Both the position numbers and the translations under genes were made by a program. A stretch of 64,000 nucleotides of DNA from Prinsepia uniflora (Eukaryota; Streptophyta; Magnoliopsida; Rosales; Rosaceae), in assembly GCA_032719365.1 (NCBI GenBank), contig CM064863.1, positions 24,747,137 through 24,811,136 of the forward strand, in the 5' to 3' direction. Below the pieces are notes generated by a model, which made no database searches, had not been told where the DNA came from, and was given only the letters and a program-made list of their open reading frames with translations. Below, piece by piece: positions 24,004-34,453 of this stretch (position 1 is its first letter; each line of letters starts with the position of its first letter).

Positions 24004-24521
24004 TGTGGAGCCATAAATCATCATAAAATTATACAACTGTCATGTGACCCATAACTCTTGTAATATCGATATTACCCTTGATAAATACGATAACGACATC
24101 ACAAAATCTCCGCATTAATTTAATATATTTATCAATTAAATATATTAATTAATCAGATCAATACGAATAATAAATAATCTCTCTTCGAGTAATTTATTAT
24201 TATTTATATAGTTAATAATAATGATTTCTCTAGGTAGAATCACCTATTAAATACTATTTTCTTCAACCAACCAGACGCTCCGGTGACTCACGAGACTTCA
24301 CTATAAATACAGAGCCTCACTCACCTCTAAAGGTAATCCAAAAACACATACTGAAACTCTGCCAGTTTATTCTCTCGATTAAATTGACTTTGGCATCGAA
24401 GTGTTCTTGGTTGAACCACCCCCCACCCCCCTCCGGGCTTCAACCTTAACCCTGTTTGTTTCTTGTTATTGTGTGTAGGGATCAAGAAGGAATTCTACAA
24501 GTCCGGACGATTTCTGCATCA
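24004..24521 (+). repeat. 3' LTR of the host element
   Basis: An LTR of about 518 bp runs from TGTGGAGCC to TGCATCA. A TATA box (TATAAATA) lies at 24,302-24,309. Its last 46 bp are repeated at 2351-2397. The left duplication lies off the window, so the right border could be at 24,518 or 24,521. Confidence 0.65.
24302..24309 (+). promoter_or_regulatory. TATA box of the host element LTR
   Basis: TATAAATA followed by CAGAGCC, in a region that changes from AT-rich to CT-rich, is placed as in plant LTR promoters (about 210 bp before the LTR end). Confidence 0.6.
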
Positions 24522-25075
24522 ATAAGGTCGTTGTTGAATAATTATGATGGGTTGTCGTTGAATTATGGTCACCATTGTCGTGCCCTCAGTGAAGTTAGGA
24601 CTTCATCCTTGTTGGGCATCGTGTTGGATTGCAATCTCAGGTCTATAGTTGTTGCTTGGAATTTACTGATACAGATTAAGCATCCCTCTGATTATTTGAG
24701 AAAGTGCAGTAAGTTTGTTTGACCATGATACTTCATGGCATTATTTGACTTATCCCATAGAAATTTACTTTGGTATTGATAGCATTGTTGTACTCTTGTC
24801 TTTTGTAGTGTACTAATATTAACAAATTAGTTAATCATTTTTGTAGCAAGAATGCATTTTTTAAAGCCATCAATTGTAGTTTAAATAGTTATGGCGATAT
24901 CTCTCTCTTTTAGTCCGGTAGGTCTAGTATAAAAAATTGTTAATTTCTTATGATACATTAATGCTTTATACTTGATTAATTGGTTTGGAACTTTAATAAC
25001 TTAGCTGGATTTGAAGATGAATATATTATGATACATTAATGCTTTATATTTGATTAATTGTTTTGGAACTGTAAT
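24522..25075. other. Unassigned sequence with a 78 bp tandem duplication
   Basis: This is the flank between the host element and the next LTR. TGATACATTAATGCTTTATA starts at 24,951 and again at 25,029, so about 45 bp are repeated with a 78 bp period. No gene is recognised; the frame 24,456-24,722 starts inside the LTR and has no known domain. Confidence 0.5.
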
Positions 25076-25520
25076 TGTAATGACCCGGGCTTCGAGGAAA
25101 GGTAAAATTGGGAAAACTTAGGTAAAAAGACCATTTTACCCTTATAAAGTCAAATATTGACTTTTTGATATGGATACCTTTTGGGAATTTCGAGAAAACT
25201 GTTACGTAGGTCTCGAGATCCTGAATTCGTAGACAGGTGACACGTCAAAATTGGAGATCATATGAAGTTGTTTCGAGTCAAAACCCTTAAGGGAATATTG
25301 GTAATTTTATCCTTACGGGTAAATTGGTCATTTTACAATGTGAACTTATGGGTTGTTAACAAGTGTCAAGGATCTAGAAAGGGCTGATATTTTCACCCTT
25401 CATCGACCTATCCCTCTACTTATAGATGTTTGTGTGTGTGCAACTTGTGTTATTCGGTGAGCATGCACCCAAAGAAGAAGAAGAGATGAACAAAAACCGT
25501 GAGGGGAAAAGGAGACTAAA

Positions 25521-25850
25521 TGTAAGACTCGTGTCCTAGAGGGAACGGTGAACAATCACACATTCCTGCGAGGGGGAATGGTCTGAGAAGGGAATGGTGG
25601 TGTGCCTTAAAGGTGTAGGCACACACCTATCTAGCATGAGGCCTTTTGGGAGCTCAGTGGCTTTGGGGGGATTGGAACCCCAAAGTTAAGCGAGTTGAGG
25701 CTGGTGCAATTCCATGATGGGTGACCCCCTGGGAAGTTGCACCGTGAGCTCCCGAAAACAAAACCGTGAGGGTAAGGGCAAGGAGGCCTAAAGCGGACAA
25801 TATCATGCTAGATGAGTCGGGACCTGACAGAGGAGGGTCGGGTCCTAACA
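25521..25850 (+). mobile_element. Solo LTR of a Cassandra-type TRIM
   Basis: A 330 bp LTR, TGTAAGACTC...GGTCCTAACA, has exact duplications CTAAA at 25,516-25,520 and 25,851-25,855. Its centre is 5S rRNA-like. It shares ATGAGGCCTTTTGGGAG with the complete element at 39,411-40,052. Cassandra elements are terminal-repeat retrotransposons in miniature known from many plants; they have no coding region. Confidence 0.93.
25672..25738 (+). other. 5S rRNA-like domain within the Cassandra LTR
   Basis: CCCCAAAGTTAAGCGAG corresponds to box A of 5S rRNA, and GATGGGTGACCCCCTGGGAAG to the box C side. This region of Cassandra LTRs is known to recruit RNA polymerase III. It is not a functional 5S gene because the 5' and 3' ends of 5S rRNA are absent. 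Confidence 0.85.
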
Positions 25851-27345
25851 CTAAAGGGAAAAGCCATAGAGATAGAGGGATGAAGGAGAGAACCAGCGAA
25901 AACAAATGAGTGAGAAAAGGTGAGGAGGAAACAGTGGGAAGATGATCAGACTTGAAAACGGCCTAGCAACCCCATAAGCTAAGTTTTGGCCATGAATCAA
26001 ACAATTGGTTGGAGATGTTTTGGCGACTAACCAGGGACGAAAGGATGATCATTAGGTCCCTAAGAGTAATATGAGATAGAGAGGACGAAGGTGCAAAGGC
26101 GAGGAGCAGTAGGGGAAGTGCTGCAAATCAGATCGTGAAGTTATGATTGATCACCATGATTTCGAGGTAAATTTATACTATTTTGAGATTATGGATCCCT
26201 TCCTGGCATGATTTAGAGTAGATAGGACGAAACAGCACTAAAAAAGAATGAGAAATTAGGGATTTATGGTTGGGTCGGGTCAGGTCACAGGGTCAGGCGA
26301 CCCAAAAATCACTCATTCGGGCGAAGGTGATGATGAATAGTGTCTGCGCATGAGTCCCACGCGTAGGGACTTTCCTTGGCGTGTGTAGACACGTGAGTGA
26401 TTGTTTGATGAAACGATCAACATGAAAATTCATGTTCTCAACAATACGAGTTCAACGGTACAATTTTCGAGGTGATCAGGTATCGTCTCGGGATAGTTTT
26501 GATTGTTTGAAAGTTTAGTGCTTGTTTCAAATTTGTTTAAGAATTTCGAAAAATTGTGGGATTAAATACAAGAATATTTGAGATGATTATTGAACTTAAG
26601 ACGTGGTTTATGGCGGGAATTGGTCTTCACAGATTTTATACAAAAGTGTGCAATATGGTTCAGGTGCATGTACGGTACGTATGAATGGACCTTTTCCTTT
26701 TAAACTTATTATGCATACATATTTAATAGTTTTAAATGGCTTCCTTTGTGATTTTTATGGTGTTTGATTGATTGGAATTTTATATGATTTTCGGTAATTT
26801 TATAATTAATTATTATTTTAATGGCACGATTTACGAGGTTGGTGTCGATTGTGTTTTGGGCTTAGGCTCGGGGCTTTGATTTGTGATTTGGGTTGGAAAT
26901 GTCTTATGTGTGATATAGAGTGAGTTTTCTCAATTTCTATGATTTTTGGACGATGTTACTATAATTAGATAATGCACGTTTTACGAGAAAATCTGTATAT
27001 ATTATAGCTTGGATATTGTGGATTACTGACTTGGTTTTAGATTGATGTGAGTTATGTGAATATGTTTTCTCGGTATTTGAAACATACTTCTGGATATATA
27101 CATATGGATTGAGTATTATGGATAACCCTCCTCAGGATGCTGGCATGGTTAGTTAGTTTCAGACGTCGAGGTAAAGCTTCTTTTCCCGAGACTGGGTAGT
27201 CTCAGGCATCGAGGTCAAACTCCTTTTTCCTCAGACCAGAATTGGATGACTCAGACATTGAGATAAAGCTCATTTTCCTGAGTCGGTCCCCACTCGGACG
27301 TCGGTCCCCACTCGGATTGAGTATCATGGTTAATAAGGCGGCAGT

Positions 27346-27704
27346 TTCATGAGTCTACACAAAAAAAAAGGCAAATCTTTCTAGGAGGGTGATTTTTCTA
27401 GAAAACCATCCTACCACTGGGATCGCCTATACTTGGAAGGGGAAAGTGGAGTCCAACTTGGTAAGGGTCATACCTAATCCACAAAGTAAATGGAAAAGGA
27501 TCTTACTACTTGAGGAGTGATTATGGCGTGGTGGATAAGAATCCAACCAATGTCATACACCTCAAAAGATTCTATCCAACAATTTGCGATTCAAATAGAG
27601 GAGTGATTGCGTAAAAGCCCACTCTTTGGTCATAAGAACGAGCCAACAAGAGCCAAAAAGAAAATTTACCCATAAGGGAATGACTCATCAGATTAACCTG
27701 CATA
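27346..27704. other. Unassigned sequence left of the hAT element
   Basis: No gene or repeat is recognised. It includes A9 at 27,361 and the inverted pair CTAGGAGGGTG/CCATCCTACC near 27,390-27,416. The last eight bases are the left hAT target duplication. Confidence 0.4.
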
Positions 27705-28567
27705 TAGGGATGGTCAAATGGGTTTTTTCGAGGGTGTGGGTAAACCCTTACCCTACATGGGTACAAATGGGTTTTATACCCATTCAGACTCATCCTCAAT
27801 TTTTGAGGGTTTACCCAAACCCTACCCATTGGATAATGGGTACCCATGACATTTTACATTTATTTTCTACTTTCAATTTTTTTTTCTTGTGTTTCAATTT
27901 GTTTTAACTTCTAATTTTTTTATACCTTTTAATTTATTTTGCTTTTCATTTTTCATTTTTCTTTTTACTTTTCATTTTTCTTTTACTTTTTATTTTTTAT
28001 TTTTTATTTTTACTTTCATTTGTCTTTAACTTTTTATTTTTAACTTCTAATATTTATTCCTTTCAATTTCGTTTGCTTTTTTTTTTTGTTTCTTTTCATT
28101 TTTTTTAAATCCTCTTAATTTCTATTGGAATTTCGGTTACAATCCGTCTTGAAATTTAAAGTGAGAATTAGTAAATGACCAATTTACCCTTCGATCCTTA
28201 ATTATCAAAATTTGTCCAGTTGACCAAGACTAGTGAATGAGTTATTTGAGAATTTGACTCCGAAAACTTTCCAATTAAATGAAGAATGAGTAGTAAATGT
28301 CGAAATGGAATTCAAAACTTGAAAAAAAACTCGTTAGAAATTTTATTATAAACAATTTTTAAGAATTTATAAAACTCCCTTTAAATTATTTCATGGTTGT
28401 GATATCTTAAAAAATTTATAGTCATTTAAAATGAATTATTTAAGTTCTTAAAAAAAATTGATGTTAATATAAATTCGTAACATTTTTGTGTATAATTTTT
28501 TTGATGAAAGATGAAATAACTGATATTTAATTGAAATAATATAATTTTAAATAATAATACCTAATAA

Positions 28568-28666
<99 letters not shown>

Positions 28667-28907
28667 GTAAGAACAGAAAGAAAAAAAAAATTAGTAAAGG
28701 GGAGAAAGTGTTAAAAATTCATAGATAATTTGAAGAATGGATAAAGAATATACTTTGAATTTAATGGGTATTAAATACCCTCAATACCCATGGGTGAAGC
28801 CTCACCCTACACATTAGATGATGGGCAAATTTTTACCCATCTAATTTCTACCCATTTCAACAATACCCATGGATACCCATGCCCATGGATAATTATGTTC
28901 ATCCCTA
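27705..28907. mobile_element. Non-autonomous hAT-type DNA transposon
   Basis: The element is 1,203 bp, starting TAGGGATG and ending CATCCCTA, with exact 8 bp duplications CCTGCATA at 27,697-27,704 and 28,908-28,915. An 8 bp duplication with short terminal inverted repeats is the hAT signature. The subterminal 150 bp at each side are packed with ATGGGTA/TACCCAT words in both orientations, as expected for transposase binding. There is no transposase frame; the centre is T-rich and holds a TAA microsatellite. Confidence 0.9.
28572..28666 (+). repeat. (TAA)n microsatellite
   Basis: About 31 uninterrupted TAA units lie inside the hAT element, ending in TAATAG. Long pure arrays are length-unstable. 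Confidence 0.97.
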
Positions 28908-29530
28908 CCTGCATATGCTTTTAGGGTTGGGCATGAAAATGCTCGATACATCCCTTAAAGTAAAAATAGCGGAGATAATGATAGGTCGTTAATTAAGCAT
29001 TATTTTATACCCTACTTGAATTTTAATATTAAAATAATAAACAATTGGAGAAAATAATATATTTTGTGGATTTTTTTAGAATTAAATAAAGCTTGGATTT
29101 TGGAACGTTTTGGCGAAAGAATCATCCCGATCAGAATTATAACGAAGAAATTATGGGTGAAATTCAGTGGATTTACATTAATCCATTTTAAAATTAAAAA
29201 TACATTTGGAGAAGCCCAATCCATTCTCTCAGCCCAATCCATGCGCAAATTGAAGCCCAAGACTCCAGCCCAAATCCATTTAACGCAACCCAAGTCCAAG
29301 TGAAGCCCAAAACGCGGGGCCCAAAATGCACCCAGTCTAGCCAAACCATTTAATGCACGTGTACCGAATTGTCCTTGATTGCTTCGGCGTGCGAGCGCCT
29401 ATTCCTCCCTTCCCTTGTCAGCGCGTCTCGCGCGATTGGATGTTTCTTCCTTTAGTAGGCGTGCGTGAAATCCAATGTGCTTCCTCAGCGCTTGACGCGC
29501 TGTTTTCCACATACTCTACTGCACCTACAC
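28908..29530. other. Unassigned sequence between the hAT element and LARD-like copy B
   Basis: The first 8 bp are the right hAT duplication. An AT-rich part is followed at 29,210-29,330 by a run of AAGCCCAA(G/T) words, then a GC-richer part (29,340-29,520). No gene recognised. Confidence 0.4.
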
Positions 29531-32133
29531 TATAACGACCCGTCCCTAAATTTTTAGAATTAATTAAGACTTAATTATGGATTAGCAGGGCTAGTCGAGT
29601 ATTATCGGACGTTCAGGGTAAAATTACGATTTTACCCCTAAACGAGGGAAAAAAGTTAACTTTTGAACTGGGAGGTCCGATGCTCGAGGGCCAAGGACCG
29701 TGATATAGATCGGGTCAATACGAGTCCGTAAACATGCGGCACATCGAAATCGAACGTTCGAGGGGGAAGTTACGGTTCACGGAAGTTCGAGGTAACTATT
29801 ACACACTTTACGAGGCAAGCGCCATTTGTCATTTAGTGGGGCCCAGATATTTGTGTAGGCCCCAGGGATGAGTGACTGTCACTCATCCATTCCCCACCGT
29901 CTCACATACATGCATATCACCTTCTTTGTTCTTCATTCAACCCGAAACCCACAAACCTACCCCTCCCAATTTCCTTCGATTGAAACCAGTAGATGGGTTG
30001 CCTGAGAGGGTGACAAAAGGTGGCTGAGAGAGCAGGCGAGCGAGGGCCAGGCTGAGCCGTCATACACGGCGGAGGAAAGTAAACCCGAGAACCCCCGTTT
30101 TGACTTCAAATTCGATATTTTTGGTTTAGACGTTCGGGGGCTAATTCTAATGATTTGATGATGTTTGTGGGTTGTGTACGAGCCTCTGGGGACTGGGCAA
30201 GGGTTCATCGATTTGAATAGGTATCTTCTGCGCCGTGTTTCCAATTTTTGAGTCCATAGATTGGTTGCATAGGATGGGATGAAAGGTTAGGAATTGGAAG
30301 GAATGAAAATGGTTGAAAAATTGGAGAGAACCAGCCTCGTCAGTTTGGTCAGACCGAAAACCAGAGAACCAGTTCGGACCGGTTCATCTAGAGGTTGAAG
30401 ACGATGAACAGTGCAGCGTGTAGGCCTCACGCGCAGGGCCTTTGGGCGGCGCGTGGGGGCACATGGGGCACTGTTTAGGGATGAGTTCAACATATGAAAT
30501 TATCCTTTTGATGTAATGAACATTTTGGGACAGGTTTGGGAACCCCGGAGATGGTGATTGGCCCGGGAAAGGCTTATGGCGCGCGTATCGAGGCGCAGCT
30601 TGAACGATCTGTGAGTGGACCTTTATTTCTAAATTGATGCATGCATAAATGTTTTATATGTGTTTGTGAACTTTTTTAGAGATGTCAGCAGTGTATATGA
30701 TTTAATTATGATTATTGGGCATTTTCGGAGGAAAATGAATCATTGCACGTAGTTCAAGGTTTCTGTTTTATATGATGTTTGGACTTCGGCCAAGTGTACT
30801 ACGTGCATATGTTTTACACAGTTTATATGTGATTCTGAAGGTTTCACGGAGAGGCATGAAACTGAGGAATTGATTTACAATTTTGGAAGATTTCACAGAA
30901 GTGCGTGAAATCAAGATTCGGGCATGAGTCCCAATTGAAAGACGATTTGAAAGGAGTTTTGGAAATATCTTTTGGGAATATGACCCATTTGATTGGAAAC
31001 CATCGAACTTTGAGTCCATTTGATTTAATGAGAAATCAGGTCGGAGGCCCATTTGAGTTATACGATCGGGCTAGGAGCCCCGTTAGTTTCCAAATTCGGG
31101 TATGAGGCCCAATTATGATTTATAAATGTGATTTCGGGTCAGGGACCCCAATTAGATTTGAATTTATGATGGTTTTATGGAAAATCTGGGCATAGCCCTT
31201 TAAACTGTTTTGAGATAAATTGTAAAACGGTTTTCCATATACCATTATCACGAACGTTTGCACTCCAGACGTCCTGTAGTATCCTGGAGTAGCGGGTTGT
31301 ATCCTCCAGACGTCTCGTATTATCCTGGAGTAGTCACGAGACATTACCTGCCAGGGGTCATTGTACTGAGCGACCAGTCCATATAGTGACTCAGGAGCAA
31401 GATTTCCAGAGGTTAAAACCTCCCCCTAGGGAAGGTCATTGATTTGCGGGTCATTGACCTGGGTGCACGCTAGGGAGACTTGGGATTTGAGACCCCGGGT
31501 AGCACGCATAGCTTGGTACCGTGACAGTGTTGTGGATTTTGACATCTGGGATGTCAGGCATCAGGGATGCTGAGGATTGGTTTTGGACTGAGACCCATGT
31601 GGATTGGTTTTGGGATGAGACCCATGTGGATTGGTTTTGGGATGAGACCCACATGTATCGGATTTGGGCTGAGACCCACGTGATTTGATTTGGGCGGAGT
31701 CCCTACAGATTTAGTTCTGGGCTGAGTTCCCACATGATTGGTTTTGGGATGAGTTCTCATACACTTTGGTTTACGGTTTTAGGCTAAGGCCCTAATGGTT
31801 TAATTGTTGATAAATGGCTTTGATTGAATTAAATGGTTTTTGAATGCATGCATGCTTTTTAGTGAAGGGCATAAATGCCTTTTTGATAAATGAATTTTAT
31901 AAACTGTTGTTTCGTCCATTCACAGCTTTTAATAATTTTAATGCCCTTCAAGTTGATCGCGGATGCGGGCTGTAGCAGAGACCGAGACATCACACTCCTC
32001 CTCTGATCCTGACGCACTCTAGAAGCCCCGAACGAGCTAAGGTCGGAATTATCCCTTGTCTGAAACTTTGTGTCAGACGGGAGCAGGTACATCCAGCGTT
32101 AATCCCGGGGGGGAATTGGGACGGGTCCTGTCA
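29531..32133 (+). repeat. 5' LTR of copy B
   Basis: An LTR of 2,603 bp ends GACGGGTCCTGTCA. It contains hairpin words GGGCTAGGAGCCC (31,068-31,080), GGGTATGAGGCCC (31,098-31,110) and GGGTCAGGGACCC (31,136-31,148), and a second row near 31,600-31,790 (GGGATGAGACCC type). A GTGAGTGGACC...GCATGCATAAATG block at 30,610-30,650 is common to the long LTRs here. Confidence 0.85.
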
Positions 32134-32135
32134 AG

Positions 32136-32148
32136 TGGTATCTGAGCA
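32136..32148 (+). other. Primer-binding site of copy B
   Basis: TGGTATCTGAGCA differs by one base from the tRNA-iMet complement and lies two bases after the LTR. A perfect copy, TGGTATCAGAGCA, occurs at 32,223-32,235. Confidence 0.8.
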
Positions 32149-32160
32149 AGGTTTGCATGT

Positions 32161-32235
32161 GGTACTCTGATAGCAAAGTGGTATCAGAAGGGGTTGGCTC
32201 ATATGGTACTCTGATACCAAAGTGGTATCAGAGCA
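32161..32235. repeat. Duplicated palindromic primer-site block of copy B
   Basis: Two tandem versions of GGTACTCTGATA(C/G)CA + AAG + TGGTATCAGA lie at 32,161-32,190 and 32,205-32,235. In the second, CTCTGATACCA (32,209-32,219) and TGGTATCAGAG (32,223-32,233) form a perfect dyad with a 3-base spacer. Copy A has the same dyad once. Confidence 0.85.
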
Positions 32236-34440
32236 CAATTTTCTCTTATGGTACGCGCAGGTCGAGGATGTGATGTCTCTGCAGTGGTAATAGCCCGTCA
32301 TCAACCTGATAGTTAGGGTAAGATTATGATAGTTCGGTGGAATCGAACCCTAGTAAGATTATGTTTGGCACGACGTGCGATGGTTTAGGGTTCGATTGGC
32401 ACGAGATAGCATGTTCTAGTGAGGTTGGATCACGAGTAGGATCGATGTGCAAGGGAATCCAACGGCTAGGAGCCGTAGTGTTACTGCTGGATAGGATCCA
32501 GTGGACCAGTAGACACAGTGTGACTACCTGAGAGTCGGGACCGTTGAGCGATTGGTGTCGGCGGTGAGTTGACCGCATGAGTACAGAGCCTCAATAGTGG
32601 AGTGTTTCTGGGATTGGTCTACACACGGTTGTGGTAGACGCTGCTATCAATGAATGTAGTCGAGTCTTATCGAGTGGGTAGGCTCGTGTTACCTTGACGA
32701 CTAAGACGATGGAGATTTGTCAGTCGTGACAAGGATACGGAGGTGCGTGAGTGATGCACAGTACGAGTGGTAATTTTTGGAGTTGGCTCGGTTACGACTG
32801 TGTGAGATCACAGAATGAAATGTTGGACTTTGGGTGTTGGTAAGTGTGCCATGCTACCTCAAGGGATACCTCAAGGGAGTTGACAGAGATGAGCAAGAGA
32901 TGAAAAACAGATGGTATTTTGCGTCATCGGATGTAACGAGTCAATGTCCAAGGTAGTGGGCCTACGATGGATCGAGATGAGTTAAATTGAGTAGTGTGAT
33001 GACGAACATGGTGATCGAGATGATTGAGATGATTGTGGCGACCAGGGGTCCAGTAAACCGAAGTGAGTTTGGATCGCAAGAATGATGAGGCTGTGGAGAT
33101 GACAAGACAGAAGTTGGATATGTATAGGAGTATTGCTCTATCTTGGAGTTGATATGTGAATAAGTATGAGACGAGGACGATACGTGGATATCGATAAGGA
33201 AGAGATGAATAACCGATACCTCGAGTTGGATATGAAGATAAAGATGGTGATGGATTGATGTTCACCGGTGACGGACAGTTGAGGTCCAAGCCATGTTTGG
33301 AGTGCGGACGGTAGTAAGTGGTTGGACGTTGCCATAGTGTAGTCCTTGAGCGGCTCGTGTAGTGCCTTGAAGATTGAGATGATGGGGCTGCACTGGTGTG
33401 TAGTGTACATTGGACGATGGGATTGACCACGGTCAATCGGTATGTCAGATTAAGAGTAACAAAAGGGATGAATGTGTGCCGAATGTATAGAGTCCTAGTT
33501 GGACATGAGATAGTGATCAGATTGCATCCGATAGTGACAGTTCGACGGGGATTATGATCGGATGTGTTCCGACATGATGAGATGTTGACTGCACATCGAA
33601 TACTGTGTGCTCGAGCAGAGTAGTTGAGAGGGTTCAGTGTTTGTGTGAGCCGAGAGCTCAGGGCCGTGTGGGCCAGAGAAACCCTAGTGATTTTTCTGTG
33701 TTCTTAACTCTGCTAGCAAGTATTCGATGGTACATGAGTACGATGTGACGACTCGAGAGCAAGTCGAGATCAGAGTAGCGCAACAGAAGCGCAGTGGAGC
33801 CGGAAGTTGCCGGCTGGTCACGATAGTTATTGATGGAATTGACTTCCTTTCGAAGTCAATCTGATATGATATGGTAATCGAATGGGTTGGAGGTCGGTAG
33901 ATGTTCGAATCTATCGGATGCTCAGTGGACATGGATGGGTACGCCTTGGTGGATGATTCGGATTGGTGTGCAGTATTGGGACTCTAGTAAGAGTCAACCT
34001 TAGTATGAGAAAATGAGAGTGTTGGCTGATATGTGTACTGAGACCGATAAATGCCATAGATTGGAGTATGACCTGCGATGGTGATTCGTACCATTGTGAC
34101 GGCAGGATCTACAAGATTATTGTCTGATCGAACGCTGAGCAGGATGTCAGCTTGGATGTGATAGCCCTTAGTGGGAATACGTATTTCAGCCTGATGGTTA
34201 TTGGTTGGAACGTGTCAGAGTGGTAGGCTGAGAAGCCGATTTGACGTCATCTTAATGAAACTGACCTATCAGAGTGAGTTAGAGCTTTGGAAGCTCCGAT
34301 GACGGTGCGCATTGACACGGGCGGTGTTTGTGTCGGACGTGTATGATTACACAAGAATGCCCAAGTAGGGGTACATGATTGGATTTCCAAAGTTTAGTTG
34401 TGGAATTGGGTCGGTTGGAATTTCGAGGACGAAATTCATT

Positions 34441-34452
34441 AAGGAGGGGAGT
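34441..34452 (+). other. Polypurine tract of copy B
   Basis: AAGGAGGGGAGT lies directly before TTGTAAC, the start of the 3' LTR. Confidence 0.85.
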
Positions 34453-34453
34453 T

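Larger units (their letters stand above)
2351..24521 (+). mobile_element. Tat/Ogre-like non-coding LTR retrotransposon, host of the nested insertions
   Basis: The element is bounded by two copies of the same LTR end. The run GTAGGGATCAAGAAGGAATT followed by CTACAAGTCC occurs at 2351-2380 and again near 24,476. At the left it is followed by a primer-binding-like stretch; at the right it closes a complete LTR (24,004-24,521). After removing the nested insertions with one copy of each duplication, the internal region is about 6.8 kb. I see no gag, protease, reverse transcriptase or integrase motif in it. Much of it is minisatellite, a known habit of the 3' untranslated region of Tat/Ogre elements. 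It is the oldest layer of the nest, since the other insertions interrupt it. Assignment to Tat/Ogre rests on LTR style and is an inference. Confidence 0.55.
25076..27345 (+). mobile_element. 3'-truncated gypsy-type LTR fragment
   Basis: It starts TGTAATGACCCGGG after a possible duplication GTAAT and shows the common layout of the window's long LTRs: the segment GTAGACAGGTGACACGTC near 25,230, the ACGCGTAGGGAC block near 26,360, and the block ending in GAATGGACC followed by ATGCATACATAT near 26,680-26,720. No TG...CA right end, primer site or second LTR is found. The right limit is approximate. A Cassandra LTR is nested at 25,521. Confidence 0.6.
32134..34453 (+). other. Non-coding internal region of copy B
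   Basis: The first 430 bp match copy A's leader closely (for example GAGGATGTGATGTCTCTGCAG in both). Stops are frequent in all frames. The end has TTTCGAGGACGAAATTCATT immediately before the polypurine tract, as at the end of chromoviral pol genes. No gag, protease, reverse transcriptase, RNase H or integrase motif is visible. Confidence 0.65.

Noticed and set aside
24456..24722. 88-codon plus-strand frame as a host exon
   Set aside because: It starts in the LTR of the host element, has no domain and no clear splice context.
25672..25738. 5S rRNA gene
   Set aside because: Only the internal promoter part resembles 5S rRNA and it lies inside a Cassandra LTR with target duplications; the same holds at 39,491-39,555 and 39,849-39,914.
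32924..33436. 170-codon minus-strand frame as a gene
   Set aside because: It is antisense to the non-coding internal region of copy B, overlaps another minus frame, and has low-complexity Ser/Thr/His/Tyr composition with no domain.
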